Assembly (NCBI GenBank): GCA_024760525.1
Contig: CP060499.1
Location: 1,860,001-1,924,000, forward strand
Source: Nitrospira sp.
GTDB lineage: Bacteria; Nitrospirota; Nitrospiria; Nitrospirales; Nitrospiraceae
Reading direction: 5' to 3'
DNA: 64,000 nucleotides
The translations under genes were made by a program, and so were the position numbers. A model generated the notes under the pieces. That model searched no databases, was not told the origin of the DNA, and worked only from the letters and a program-made list of their open reading frames with translations. Shown here piece after piece: positions 9,390 through 17,511 of the stretch; the stretch's first letter is position 1; each line of letters starts with the position of its first letter.

Positions 9390-10301
9390 TCAGTCCCGGG
9401 AATCTGCTGTGGCTTTCGCATCTCGCGCGCAACGGAATCCTAGCCAATTCATTTTAGTGTTCGGGTCTGTCCCGTTGCGTTGCGCCACTCGTACGCTTGG
9501 GGTGCTGTCGATCCAGCTACCGCCTCGGAAACTCCGCTGTGTTCCCTTTGGCGGTCCCTTCGGATCCTTGTCGGGTGCCGTCGCATAATACTTCGAGTCA
9601 TACCAGTCGGCAACCCACTCGGCCACATTGCCGGACATCTGAAACGCGCCGTACGGACTCAATGCATTCTCATACTTATCCACGGAAATGATGGGCGGGT
9701 AGAGTAGCAATCGTTCTGGGCGATCCCGTACGGGACCTGACAAGCCGGTCCGTCCGAAGTTCGCCCGAGACAATCCAGCCATTTGATTACCCCAGGGATA
9801 GATACGTCCATCCTCTCCGCGCGCGGCCTTTTCCCATTCGGCCTCGGTCGGCAGTCGCTTACCTGCCCACGTGCAGTAGGCGTCGGCATCAGCCCATGAA
9901 ACGTGCATGACGGGATGGTTCGACATCGTTTCTTGGAAGTTCCCCCCGTCATATTGCCAATCGATGAGAGGCGGCAGATCATGCGCAAGAACAAATTTCA
10001 AAAATTGTACGGTCGTGACCTCAAATCTATCGATCTCGTAGGCTTCCAAATACACCTTTCGCTGTGGGGTTTCCGCTTGATAGGCATTCCTATCCGTCTT
10101 CTTGTCGCTTCCCATGACGAACTCCCCGGCCGGGATTAGGACCATATCGTCATGAGCCGGCAGCTTTGCCCGTTCTTCAGCAAGCTTTCTCCCTTCCGGA
10201 GTCCATTGTCGAATGACATCGGCAACGTCCAAGGCAGACGCCGCACTTACGACAATTCCACCCATCAGTACAGCGCTCACAATGATTCCTGAAACTCGCA
10301 C
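9390..10301 (-). CDS. SUMF1-fold protein, copy 2
   Basis: A 303-aa secreted SUMF1-domain protein with a GTG start, supported by GGAGG about 9 bp upstream and a clear signal peptide (cleavage near ASA-LD). Motifs: IPAGEFVMGSD, RLPTEAEWEKAARG, YPWGNQ, GNVAEWVADWYDSKYY, FRGGSW and LGFRCARD. It lacks the catalytic cysteine pair of formylglycine-generating enzymes. It is convergent with copy 1 and downstream of a LolA-like gene and copy 3 on the same strand, forming a SUMF1/LolA/SUMF1 set that mirrors the plus-strand cluster. Confidence 0.82.
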   Translation of the reverse strand: MRVSGIIVSAVLMGGIVVSAASALDVADVIRQWTPEGRKLAEERAKLPAHDDMVLIPAGEFVMGSDKKTDRNAYQAETPQRKVYLEAYEIDRFEVTTVQFLKFVLAHDLPPLIDWQYDGGNFQETMSNHPVMHVSWADADAYCTWAGKRLPTEAEWEKAARGEDGRIYPWGNQMAGLSRANFGRTGLSGPVRDRPERLLLYPPIISVDKYENALSPYGAFQMSGNVAEWVADWYDSKYYATAPDKDPKGPPKGTQRSFRGGSWIDSTPSVRVAQRNGTDPNTKMNWLGFRCARDAKATADSRD

Positions 10302-10334
10302 GGCCCATCCTCCTTCTGGCTTGAGATACGTATA

Positions 10335-10943
10335 TTACAGGCCGGGCCGGGACCGCTCCAGCGCTGGTGCATCGAACGCTTCCAATGGTTGGAAGTTGAC
10401 CGGTAGAGTGAAAAGATAGTCTGAGACCGAGCGCATTTTTACGTGCTGATATTCCACGATCCAGCTCCCGTCCTTTTTTGCCAGCTTCATCGGAAAATAA
10501 ATATCGGTGGCAAGCCATTGGTAATACTGCTCCATATATTCGCCGTGTTTCGTCGTGACTTCATAAAGGATGGTAGGATGCCCTTCTCGCTCTTCCGTGC
10601 CGATTTCTTCACGCGAAATCTCTCCTTCCAACCGCTCGCTGACTCTGAGGTCCTGATCGGGGTCATACGGAATAGTCTTGAAGTGCTTCATTCTTGAGAG
10701 CAGCAGCCAGACAATTCGCTTGTCCTTTCGCACAATGCTCACGTTGACCGGCCCTGTGGTTCGATGTTCAATGCGCCACATTGCATCGCGATAGTAAATA
10801 TATGCCATGCGCGATTTGCCATCGATCTTGGTCACTTGATCTGCGGTAAATTCCAGTGCGGATGCCGGCTGCCAGGGCGCGAGCGAGATCCAGATACATA
10901 GAATAATCGACCAATGCGGTTTCATCGGCAGAAATACTATCAT
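10335..10943 (-). CDS. LolA/DUF4412-like secreted protein (copy 2)
   Basis: A 202-aa exported protein paralogous to 6329-6970, with the same strand order (FTADQVTKIDGKSRMAYIYY, then WLL, EYQHVKM and a closing F-x-L-P). A second in-frame ATG at 10925 gives a cleaner signal peptide and may be the true start. It lies between two SUMF1-fold genes, all on the minus strand and probably co-transcribed. LolA-like folds bind lipids or lipoproteins; no ligand can be read from the sequence. Confidence 0.65.
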   Translation of the reverse strand: MIVFLPMKPHWSIILCIWISLAPWQPASALEFTADQVTKIDGKSRMAYIYYRDAMWRIEHRTTGPVNVSIVRKDKRIVWLLLSRMKHFKTIPYDPDQDLRVSERLEGEISREEIGTEEREGHPTILYEVTTKHGEYMEQYYQWLATDIYFPMKLAKKDGSWIVEYQHVKMRSVSDYLFTLPVNFQPLEAFDAPALERSRPGL

Positions 10944-11026
10944 AGGGACGGTTCATTTTCCTCTGGAGTCATGAGACAGCTTGGGAAGCCCGCTCTGCCC
11001 CGTGCTTTTCATGCAATGAGCGAGGG

Positions 11027-11926
11027 CTAGGGGGAAGCGGTCCCGAGCGATCGCGCGCACCGGAATCCAATTGTCGCAGAACGCTGATCTGGAGCCGCTC
11101 CGCCCCTGGTCGCCGTGCGGAGCATGATCCGGTTACTCTTCCAGGAACCTCCGCGCACGCTTTTATAGCGGCCAGAGGATGGGCCTGGGGGATTGCGAGC
11201 AGGCATGTAGGCATAGTAATCGAACCCAAACCAATCCTGCACCCATTCGGCGATGTTTCCCGCCATATGGTGAAGGCCATAAGGGCTGTTACCTTCGTTG
11301 TGAGAATCTACCGCTGCAAGAATGGGAATTTCATGCATGTGATGCTGTCCGAACATCGCAAGCTTGGAGGTGGGTAAGGCTTCCCCCCATGGGTAAAGGC
11401 TCCCCTCTAACCCTCGCGCTGCTTTTTCCCATTCGGCTTCCGTCGGAAGCCTTGCACGCTTCTCCGTGCAAAGGCTGTCTGCCTCAGCCCATGTGACATA
11501 GAGCGCAGGCCACCTGGCCATGGTTTCATCCTGGACGAAATGGACGGTAATGAGGTGCCAGATCAGCTTCTGTAGTTCATTGGAAGGAGAAAGCTTGTGC
11601 TTCTGCAAATAGGAGAGGTATTCTCCAAGACTTGCCTCTTGGCTGTCTATCTCGTAAGAATCTAACCAGACTCGTTGCTGAGGGAGTTCCGTATCATCGA
11701 ACTGTGTCCACTTTCCATAGGGATCATTATCGATCCTCTTGCTTCCGATTAAAAACAGCCCCGCCGGGATCTCCACCATCGGCGACGGCCTCGCCAGTCT
11801 GGCGATCCGATCCAAACGCGTCCTCAGTTCCGGTGAGAGTTCGGAATCAGATTGTGCCATAGCGGGACATGTCATGATCAGAAAGAGCCAAAGAGCGATC
11901 ATCGGCCTCGTGCAACGGTCTTTCAT
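11027..11926 (-). CDS. SUMF1-fold protein, copy 3
   Basis: A 299-aa SUMF1-domain protein with an N-terminal signal peptide. The start is an ATG, although a GTG one codon earlier is possible. Motifs: EIPAGLFLIGS, RLPTEAEWEKAARG, YPWGE, GNIAEWVQDW, VRGGSWKS and IGFRCARS. The catalytic cysteine pair is missing, as in the other two copies. It is the promoter-proximal gene of the minus-strand trio and is divergent from the serine protease at 12255. Confidence 0.8.
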   Translation of the reverse strand: MKDRCTRPMIALWLFLIMTCPAMAQSDSELSPELRTRLDRIARLARPSPMVEIPAGLFLIGSKRIDNDPYGKWTQFDDTELPQQRVWLDSYEIDSQEASLGEYLSYLQKHKLSPSNELQKLIWHLITVHFVQDETMARWPALYVTWAEADSLCTEKRARLPTEAEWEKAARGLEGSLYPWGEALPTSKLAMFGQHHMHEIPILAAVDSHNEGNSPYGLHHMAGNIAEWVQDWFGFDYYAYMPARNPPGPSSGRYKSVRGGSWKSNRIMLRTATRGGAAPDQRSATIGFRCARSLGTASP

Positions 11927-12254
11927 CACATCTTTGTCCAGCGGGTTATACTAGGCTTCCATTAACAGAACTTCCAACTTGATGTCGATGGCTCACGAAC
12001 GTGGTCACCGTCCTGCATAAAACGAATGGGGTAACGAGTGGCACTCGTACTTGCGCATTGTCTATAGATGATTCTGTGGCTGAGATGAAGGGCTACGGCG
12101 ACATGGTATTGAAGAACCGCATAGGGCAACCCCGTTATAGCGTTAACCAGATTGCATTGGGTGATATGAGCCATGCCGCCACGCTTCCGAGTAAGCACCA
12201 CGTCGTGAAATTGCCAGCTGTTCGGGTATGAATCGCCTTCGAAAGGAGCATCGA
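11927..12254. promoter_or_regulatory. Divergent intergenic region between SUMF1 copy 3 and serine protease
   Basis: About 330 bp without a supported gene; it must carry promoters for both directions. A TGGCAC...TTGC string at 12039-12054 resembles a sigma-54 promoter, but its GG-to-GC spacing is 11, not 10. No other clear box is visible. AAAGGAG at 12241-12247 is the ribosome site that fixes the protease start. Confidence 0.4.
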
Positions 12255-13295
12255 ATGAGCAGCCATCATGGTATAGGCACTCGCTTTGTGCGTTTGTCCC
12301 TGTTCGGCATCTGGATCGTCACGATGACGCAGGCCTTTACGGTGAGAGCCGAGACGGTACCATTTAGCCAGGACACATTGCTTCGAGCGAGACAGGTGAC
12401 GGTCGGAATTCTGGCGGACACCCAAGATCCGCGATCGCCGGAGCGGTCTGCCAAAGTTGTCGTCCGAGGAACCGGATTTCACTTCCGAGACGGCTATGTG
12501 ATTACGGCAAGGCATGCCGTGGAGAAACACGATCTCTCGACGGGTATGAACGTTCAAAAGCACATCTTCATTCTAACGCATGATCTGCATGAGCTGCCTG
12601 CCGATCTCGTGGGTGACAGCGCATTCATGGACGTCGTCGTCTATCGGATTCCCGCACCCCATCGTTTCAAACTGCAGGCGGAAGCGTCATTTTCCCCAAG
12701 GGAAATTTCACCCGGCATCGAGATTTTCACGGTTGGCTATCCGCTCGGCTGGGGACCGACCCTGGCGTTTGGGCGATTGGGAAATATCAACGCCTTTTTG
12801 CACACAGTCGATACGCGACTACTCCAGGCCGATCTTTCGGCTTGCAGTGGGAATTCAGGAGGAGGGCTGTTTAATGTGCAAGGAGAAATAGTGGGGATTC
12901 TGCATGCTGTAATCCAAACAGACAAAGAGGAGAATCAGACCCATTGCAGTCGTATGACGTTTGCCATTCCGGGGAATCTGGTGGAACGTATCGTCGATGC
13001 CGTTCTTGCAGGAAAACCGCTTGCCTTCTCTAGGCTGGGCATCCATATGAGTACGGTAAAGGATGGAACGAAGTTGCGTCTAGCCGTCAAGGATATCGAT
13101 GAGCCGGCAAAGTCGGCCGGCATTCAGAGACATGACATCTTACTGGCAATCGAAGGCACAGAGATCCTTGATGGCGCCCAGCTGAAAAATTATCTGATCG
13201 AGCGTACGCGCCCAGGCCAAGAGGTAGCGGTCAAGGTACGACGGGTCGATGTTGATCTGACCTTTCACGTCATTTTGGGAGGTGGGACAAAGTAA
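12255..13295 (+). CDS. Secreted trypsin-like serine protease with PDZ domain
   Basis: A 346-aa HtrA/Deg-like protein. The ATG at 12255 is chosen for the AAAGGAG 7 bp upstream. Order: signal peptide (to about residue 33), chymotrypsin-fold protease with triad His87 (TARHAVEKH), Asp126 (FMDVVVY) and Ser201 (CSGNSGGGLFN), then a C-terminal PDZ domain (about residues 255-340, with AGIQRHDILLAIEG). It probably acts in periplasmic quality control. It lies between the SUMF1 genes and the kinase/regulator pair and may protect or process secreted copper proteins (inference). Confidence 0.85.
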   Translation: MSSHHGIGTRFVRLSLFGIWIVTMTQAFTVRAETVPFSQDTLLRARQVTVGILADTQDPRSPERSAKVVVRGTGFHFRDGYVITARHAVEKHDLSTGMNVQKHIFILTHDLHELPADLVGDSAFMDVVVYRIPAPHRFKLQAEASFSPREISPGIEIFTVGYPLGWGPTLAFGRLGNINAFLHTVDTRLLQADLSACSGNSGGGLFNVQGEIVGILHAVIQTDKEENQTHCSRMTFAIPGNLVERIVDAVLAGKPLAFSRLGIHMSTVKDGTKLRLAVKDIDEPAKSAGIQRHDILLAIEGTEILDGAQLKNYLIERTRPGQEVAVKVRRVDVDLTFHVILGGGTK

Positions 13296-13648
13296 GCGCC
13301 CGCTGACGGGTTGGTTGAACGCCAACGGCCAAGACATCCGGACAAAGACCCGCATCGCGATTGCTATGTGGTCGTACGAAACACAGTCACCCGCTTTCCC
13401 ACTGCGCATTTGTTTTGAGAGCTACGAGACAGCGCTCTTTAGCTTGAAGGCACCCCGACCGAGTCGGTCGACGCGGCATTGTCTATATCAGTGTCTCCGG
13501 TCGTATCAGCGCAGCCAAGGTGGAATGGCCATGGTGACCGTTCATGTGTACTTCGCCGAGGCGATTGCCGGTCTGCTTTCCTCGTCCAGGCCCCTGGAGT
13601 TTTCGTGGCCCCGACGCGTAAAATACGGGATTATCTTAAGAGGCGCCG
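13296..13648. other. Intergenic region upstream of sensor kinase
   Basis: About 350 bp. Open frames occur, but they lack ribosome sites and recognisable domains, and one would run into the kinase gene out of frame. No hairpin terminator with a T tract is obvious. It presumably contains the promoter of the kinase/regulator operon. Confidence 0.4.
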
Positions 13649-15697
13649 ATGGGAATTCGGACTATTCGCGGACGAATCGTGCTGGCCATTGTTCTTGTAG
13701 GATGTATCCCGCTGTTGATCGGACTCGTTCTCGCGTATGTGTCGGGAATGCGGTCTCTTCGCGATGTCATCGGAGGAAATCTTCAGGCGGTAGCCATCCA
13801 AGCAGCTGATCGTGTCACGATGCTGGTTCAGGGTGAAGTGCAAGCTGTCCGGTTGCTCGGATCCACTCCACTGCGGGTTCGTCAGCCTGTTGAAGCTGCC
13901 AATCGCTCCTATCTCAATCTCATGCTCATGCAAAAAAACAGTGTCCAGCGTGTAATCGAAGAACGAACCAGAATGTGGCAGAACGGGGGAGAGAGCGGCG
14001 GACAGCTGTTGGATTCGGAACTATCCAGATTTCTGGTGGAAATGAAAGTTCGGGGAGGGGATAAAGTCGTCGGTCTGCTGATTGTCGATCAATATGGCTC
14101 TCTAGTAGCGGCAAGTTCTGATCCTGGTCAATTTTATTTCGGTGATGAACCATGGTGGAAAGCTGTCGCGGTTGGGAACGGTGATCAGACATATGTCAGT
14201 GGTTTGATTGCAGCGCAAGAGGGGGCGTTTCGGACATCTGAAGAAACGATTGATATTGCCGTGCCCATTCTTGACGAAAGGCAACGGGTCGTCATCGGAG
14301 CGGTCAAGGCTTCGTATCGATTTGATACCCTCCTAGCCATGATTAAGGAAATCCATATCGGGCAGACCGGCCATGCCATGCTCTTCGACGCAGCCGGGAA
14401 CCCCCTTGTGTGCCCTATTCTGCCGAGACAAGCGCATCGGATACCGAGCCAACTGATGGCGATGATTGTTTCTTCGGAGCCTGGTTGGGGAATTGCCGAG
14501 GATGATGGACACGGGGCCACCGATACGGTGGTAGGTTATGCTCCGGTTTCCCAACTTCGACTGCCGGACAATCCTTGGCATGTGTTTGTCCGGCAGCAGC
14601 CGGCGGAAAGTTATGCGCCGATCCGCGACCAATTGAGGAATCTTGCGATGATCGGGCTTGTCATGCTTGGGCTTCTGTTGGCGCTTGGACGATATGTTGC
14701 GGCACGCATTGCCCATCCGATTCAAATTCTCCAAGCCGGTGTCGAGGCCATCAGCCAGGGGACCTATGATCGTCCGCTTCAGATCCCTACGGGCGATGAA
14801 TTTGAAGAGCTCGCTGCCGCAGTTCACCGCATGGCCGACCGGCTGCAGGCGTCACGCGCAGAGTTGGAAGGGCTTAATATGGAGTTGGCTCGTCGTGTGG
14901 ATGAAAAAACGCAGGAAATCACCAAACATATGCGCAGCCTCGAGCTGGCCGAACGGCTCGCGACGTTGGGCAAAGTTGCCAGTGGAATTGCACACGAGAT
15001 CAACAATCCTCTCGGCATTATCTTAAATCGTATTGAATGTATGGAGGCAGATGCCACTCGTGCGCCGATCCCGGCGCAGGTTCAGCGTGATCTGGTGACG
15101 GTCAGGGTACAAGCGGAACGGATTTTGAGAGTGACCAAAAGTATCTTGACGTTTTCACGCGGCACGGTTTCCACTCTCAAGCCGGTTGACGTTAACGGCA
15201 TTGTCTGTTCCTGCCTTGCTATTGCGGATGAACGAATATCAGCACATTCCATTCGACTCGATCGTGTGTTGGCTTCCTCGCTTCCTCCTGTTATGGGCGA
15301 TCGAGACCGACTGGAGTCGGTCGTACTTAATTTGATCAATAACGCCATTGACGCAGTGAGTGCCTCCGACCTACTCGGTATTGTGACCATTCAGACAAAA
15401 GCGATGCAGATGGAAGGTAAATCTTGGGTCGAAGTGACAGTGTCTGATAACGGCCCAGGGATTCCAAGCGAGATTATCGATCGGGTCTTCGACCCGTTCT
15501 TTAGTACGAAGCCGGTCGGACAAGGAACAGGTCTTGGACTGTTTCTCGCGTACGGGATCGTTTCCGACCATCATGGAAGAATCGAAGTCAAGAATCGGAA
15601 GGCAGGAGCACTGTTTTCAGTTTTGTTGCCTGCTGCGGGGTTCAGTGCCGCGGTTGAGGAGGAAGGGATATGGGAATCCCAGGGAAAATTCTCATAG
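13649..15697 (+). CDS. Cache/HAMP sensor histidine kinase
   Basis: A 682-aa membrane kinase. TM1 (about residues 12-33) precedes a large periplasmic Cache-type sensor (about 40-320). TM2 (about 330-350), HAMP (about 350-405) and a coiled coil follow, then HisKA with the phospho-acceptor His449 (SGIAHEINNPL) and HATPase_c with N-box (LINNAIDAV), G1 (DNGPGIP) and G2 (GTGLGLF). It overlaps the regulator gene by 28 bp. The periplasmic sensor and the location next to the oxidase suggest it reads a metal, redox or small-molecule signal in the periplasm; the ligand is unknown. Confidence 0.9.
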   Translation: MGIRTIRGRIVLAIVLVGCIPLLIGLVLAYVSGMRSLRDVIGGNLQAVAIQAADRVTMLVQGEVQAVRLLGSTPLRVRQPVEAANRSYLNLMLMQKNSVQRVIEERTRMWQNGGESGGQLLDSELSRFLVEMKVRGGDKVVGLLIVDQYGSLVAASSDPGQFYFGDEPWWKAVAVGNGDQTYVSGLIAAQEGAFRTSEETIDIAVPILDERQRVVIGAVKASYRFDTLLAMIKEIHIGQTGHAMLFDAAGNPLVCPILPRQAHRIPSQLMAMIVSSEPGWGIAEDDGHGATDTVVGYAPVSQLRLPDNPWHVFVRQQPAESYAPIRDQLRNLAMIGLVMLGLLLALGRYVAARIAHPIQILQAGVEAISQGTYDRPLQIPTGDEFEELAAAVHRMADRLQASRAELEGLNMELARRVDEKTQEITKHMRSLELAERLATLGKVASGIAHEINNPLGIILNRIECMEADATRAPIPAQVQRDLVTVRVQAERILRVTKSILTFSRGTVSTLKPVDVNGIVCSCLAIADERISAHSIRLDRVLASSLPPVMGDRDRLESVVLNLINNAIDAVSASDLLGIVTIQTKAMQMEGKSWVEVTVSDNGPGIPSEIIDRVFDPFFSTKPVGQGTGLGLFLAYGIVSDHHGRIEVKNRKAGALFSVLLPAAGFSAAVEEEGIWESQGKFS

Positions 15698-17085
15698 TCG
15701 ACGATGAAATAGAAGCGCTTGAAAATTGTCGAAGAATTCTGAGCCGTGTGTCATTCGAGTGCGTGGTCTCTTCAGATCCGACAGAGGCCTTACGCCTCAT
15801 CGACTGCGAACATCCTGGCCTCATTCTGACGGATCTACGGATGCCCAAGTTCGATGGAATTGAGGTGTTGGCTGCCGCCAAACGGAAGGATCCAGCTGTC
15901 CAGGTGGTATTGTTGACGGCCCACGCGACGGTTGAGACGGCGGTAATGGCAATGCGGTACGGAGCATTCGATTACATTACGAAGCCCTTTACCGGCGAGG
16001 ATATCGTGCGTGTTGCCCAGCGCGCTTTCGAGTCTGAATCGTCGAACGGGGCGGCTGCGGCATTCCCTCGCATCGGTACATTGTCCGAACGTGCGTCTCT
16101 CTATGGGGCGGACGGCGCCGGGCAGTTGGTCGGGAACAGCTCGGTCATGCGCAGGGTTCTCGCGTTGATCAAAAAGGTAGCACCGACCGATTCAAACGTA
16201 TTGGTATATGGAGAAAGTGGAACGGGAAAAGAGATGGTCGCCCGTTCCATTCATGCGGCAAGTCTTCGCGTTGACCGGCCGTTTGTTCCGTTGGATTGTG
16301 CTTCTCTGCATGACTCTCTCTTGGAGTCGGAACTCTTTGGCCATGAGAAAGGGGCATTTACCGGAGCACATGTCGCAAAGCCCGGCCTGTTTGAGGCGGC
16401 GGACGGAGGAACGATTTTCCTTGATGAAGTCAGCGGGATGACTGCCAGTCTTCAAGCTCGACTCCTGCGGGTGTTACAGGAAAGGCATGTACGGCGTGTA
16501 GGTGGTATCCGCCTGACGCCCGTCGATGTTCGCGTGATCGCGGCTTCGAATCAGGATCTCGAAGAATTATGCGGCAGGGGACTATTCCGGCAAGATCTTT
16601 ACTATCGGTTAAACGTTCTTCCTATCGTACTTCCGCCTCTTCGATCACGAAATGAAGACATTTTGCTTCTCGCCAACGAATTTCTCACGCGGTTTGTCCA
16701 ACGAATGCGACCCGCTGACGGCGCGGTTCCGACCATCGATCCCTCTGCAGCTGACATCTTGATGCGCTATTCCTGGCCCGGCAATGTGCGAGAGTTGCAA
16801 AATGTCATGGAACGGGCCGCGGTATTGGTCGATGGAGCCATCGTCACGAGCGCGCATCTGCCCGAACGGCTTCTGGAATCGACGGGGAAGGAGGTCGTGC
16901 AATCAGAAGCTGCGTCATTCAAACAGGCGAAACAGCAAGCTGTCGAATCTTTCGAGCGAGAGTTCCTATTAGAACTTCTCAAACGCAACGATGGGCATAT
17001 GGGTCGAGCGGCGCGTGAAGCGGGTGTGGATCGCAAGACAGTTGAGCGAATGGTGAAGAAGCACGGTCTGCGCGGTTCGTTCTAG
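15670..17085 (+). CDS. NtrC-family sigma-54 response regulator
   Basis: A 471-aa regulator. The receiver domain (residues 1-120) has phospho-acceptor Asp55 (LILTDLRMPKFDG) and Lys in DYITKPF. The AAA+ domain (about 155-390) carries Walker A GESGTGKE and the sigma-54 contact loop GAFTGA. A Fis-type HTH lies at the C-terminus (about 430-470). It is the partner of the overlapping kinase. The gene directly downstream (MCO2) has a candidate sigma-54 promoter and two perfect inverted repeats in its leader, so MCO2 is the likely target. Confidence 0.92.
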   Translation: MGIPGKILIVDDEIEALENCRRILSRVSFECVVSSDPTEALRLIDCEHPGLILTDLRMPKFDGIEVLAAAKRKDPAVQVVLLTAHATVETAVMAMRYGAFDYITKPFTGEDIVRVAQRAFESESSNGAAAAFPRIGTLSERASLYGADGAGQLVGNSSVMRRVLALIKKVAPTDSNVLVYGESGTGKEMVARSIHAASLRVDRPFVPLDCASLHDSLLESELFGHEKGAFTGAHVAKPGLFEAADGGTIFLDEVSGMTASLQARLLRVLQERHVRRVGGIRLTPVDVRVIAASNQDLEELCGRGLFRQDLYYRLNVLPIVLPPLRSRNEDILLLANEFLTRFVQRMRPADGAVPTIDPSAADILMRYSWPGNVRELQNVMERAAVLVDGAIVTSAHLPERLLESTGKEVVQSEAASFKQAKQQAVESFEREFLLELLKRNDGHMGRAAREAGVDRKTVERMVKKHGLRGSF

Positions 17086-17118
17086 GCAGCGGCGATCAAC
17101 CGCCCAGCTCTAACAAGA

Positions 17119-17136
17119 TGGGGCAACGGAGCCCCA
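17119..17136. promoter_or_regulatory. Upstream activating site 1 (inverted repeat)
   Basis: Perfect inverted repeat TGGGGC-N6-GCCCCA, about 185-190 bp before the predicted MCO2 transcription start. An identical repeat lies 86 bp downstream. Spacing near eight helical turns and the distance to the promoter fit an NtrC-type enhancer. Confidence 0.7.
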
Positions 17137-17204
17137 TTCGCAATATTTCATGCCCAGATAAATGGTCTTTATAATTAGCTAGTTCAGTCATTTCAATTGA
17201 TTTG

Positions 17205-17222
17205 TGGGGCGTGCTCGCCCCA
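17205..17222. promoter_or_regulatory. Upstream activating site 2 (inverted repeat)
   Basis: Second TGGGGC-N6-GCCCCA inverted repeat with a different 6-bp spacer. It is centred about 105 bp before the predicted start site. A single TGGGGC half site also occurs at 17329-17334, just past that start. Conserved arms with unrelated spacers argue for a protein-binding site. Confidence 0.7.
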
Positions 17223-17293
17223 TTCAATGTTCAGTAGAATGAAGTCCTGTTGAAAAACCCCTGTATATTGCATGATTGTCCAGTGCGAAACAT

Positions 17294-17310
17294 GGGAATA
17301 GAATTTGCTC
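17294..17310 (+). promoter_or_regulatory. Candidate sigma-54 (-24/-12) promoter of MCO2
   Basis: GGG at 17294-17296 and TTTGCT at 17304-17309 give the required GG-N10-GC spacing. The -12 element (TTGCT) matches the consensus well and the -24 element matches only partly. The predicted start is near 17320, leaving an untranslated leader of about 190 nt before AGGAGG and the MCO2 ATG. Confidence 0.55.
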
Positions 17311-17511
17311 AATACTTTATGGATTCAATGGGGCAGTGGTGTGTGATTTCGATATCTGACCTGTCTGGTGGGGAAATGGGAACGAAAGGACCGACCTCCT
17401 GAGGACCCTCCGGTGAAAATCGGGCTCCACCAGACTTCTATAAATACCATCAGGCGGTAGCCAATCAAATTAATTGGGTAGGTTTAAGGTTGTAAAGAGG
17501 AGGCTGAACGT

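Noticed and set aside
12039..12054. TGGCAC...TTGC resembling a sigma-54 promoter upstream of the serine protease
   Set aside because: GG-to-GC spacing is 11 bp; sigma-54 promoters need 10.
13282..13809. 175-aa open frame before the sensor kinase
   Set aside because: No ribosome site or domain, and it overlaps the kinase start out of frame.
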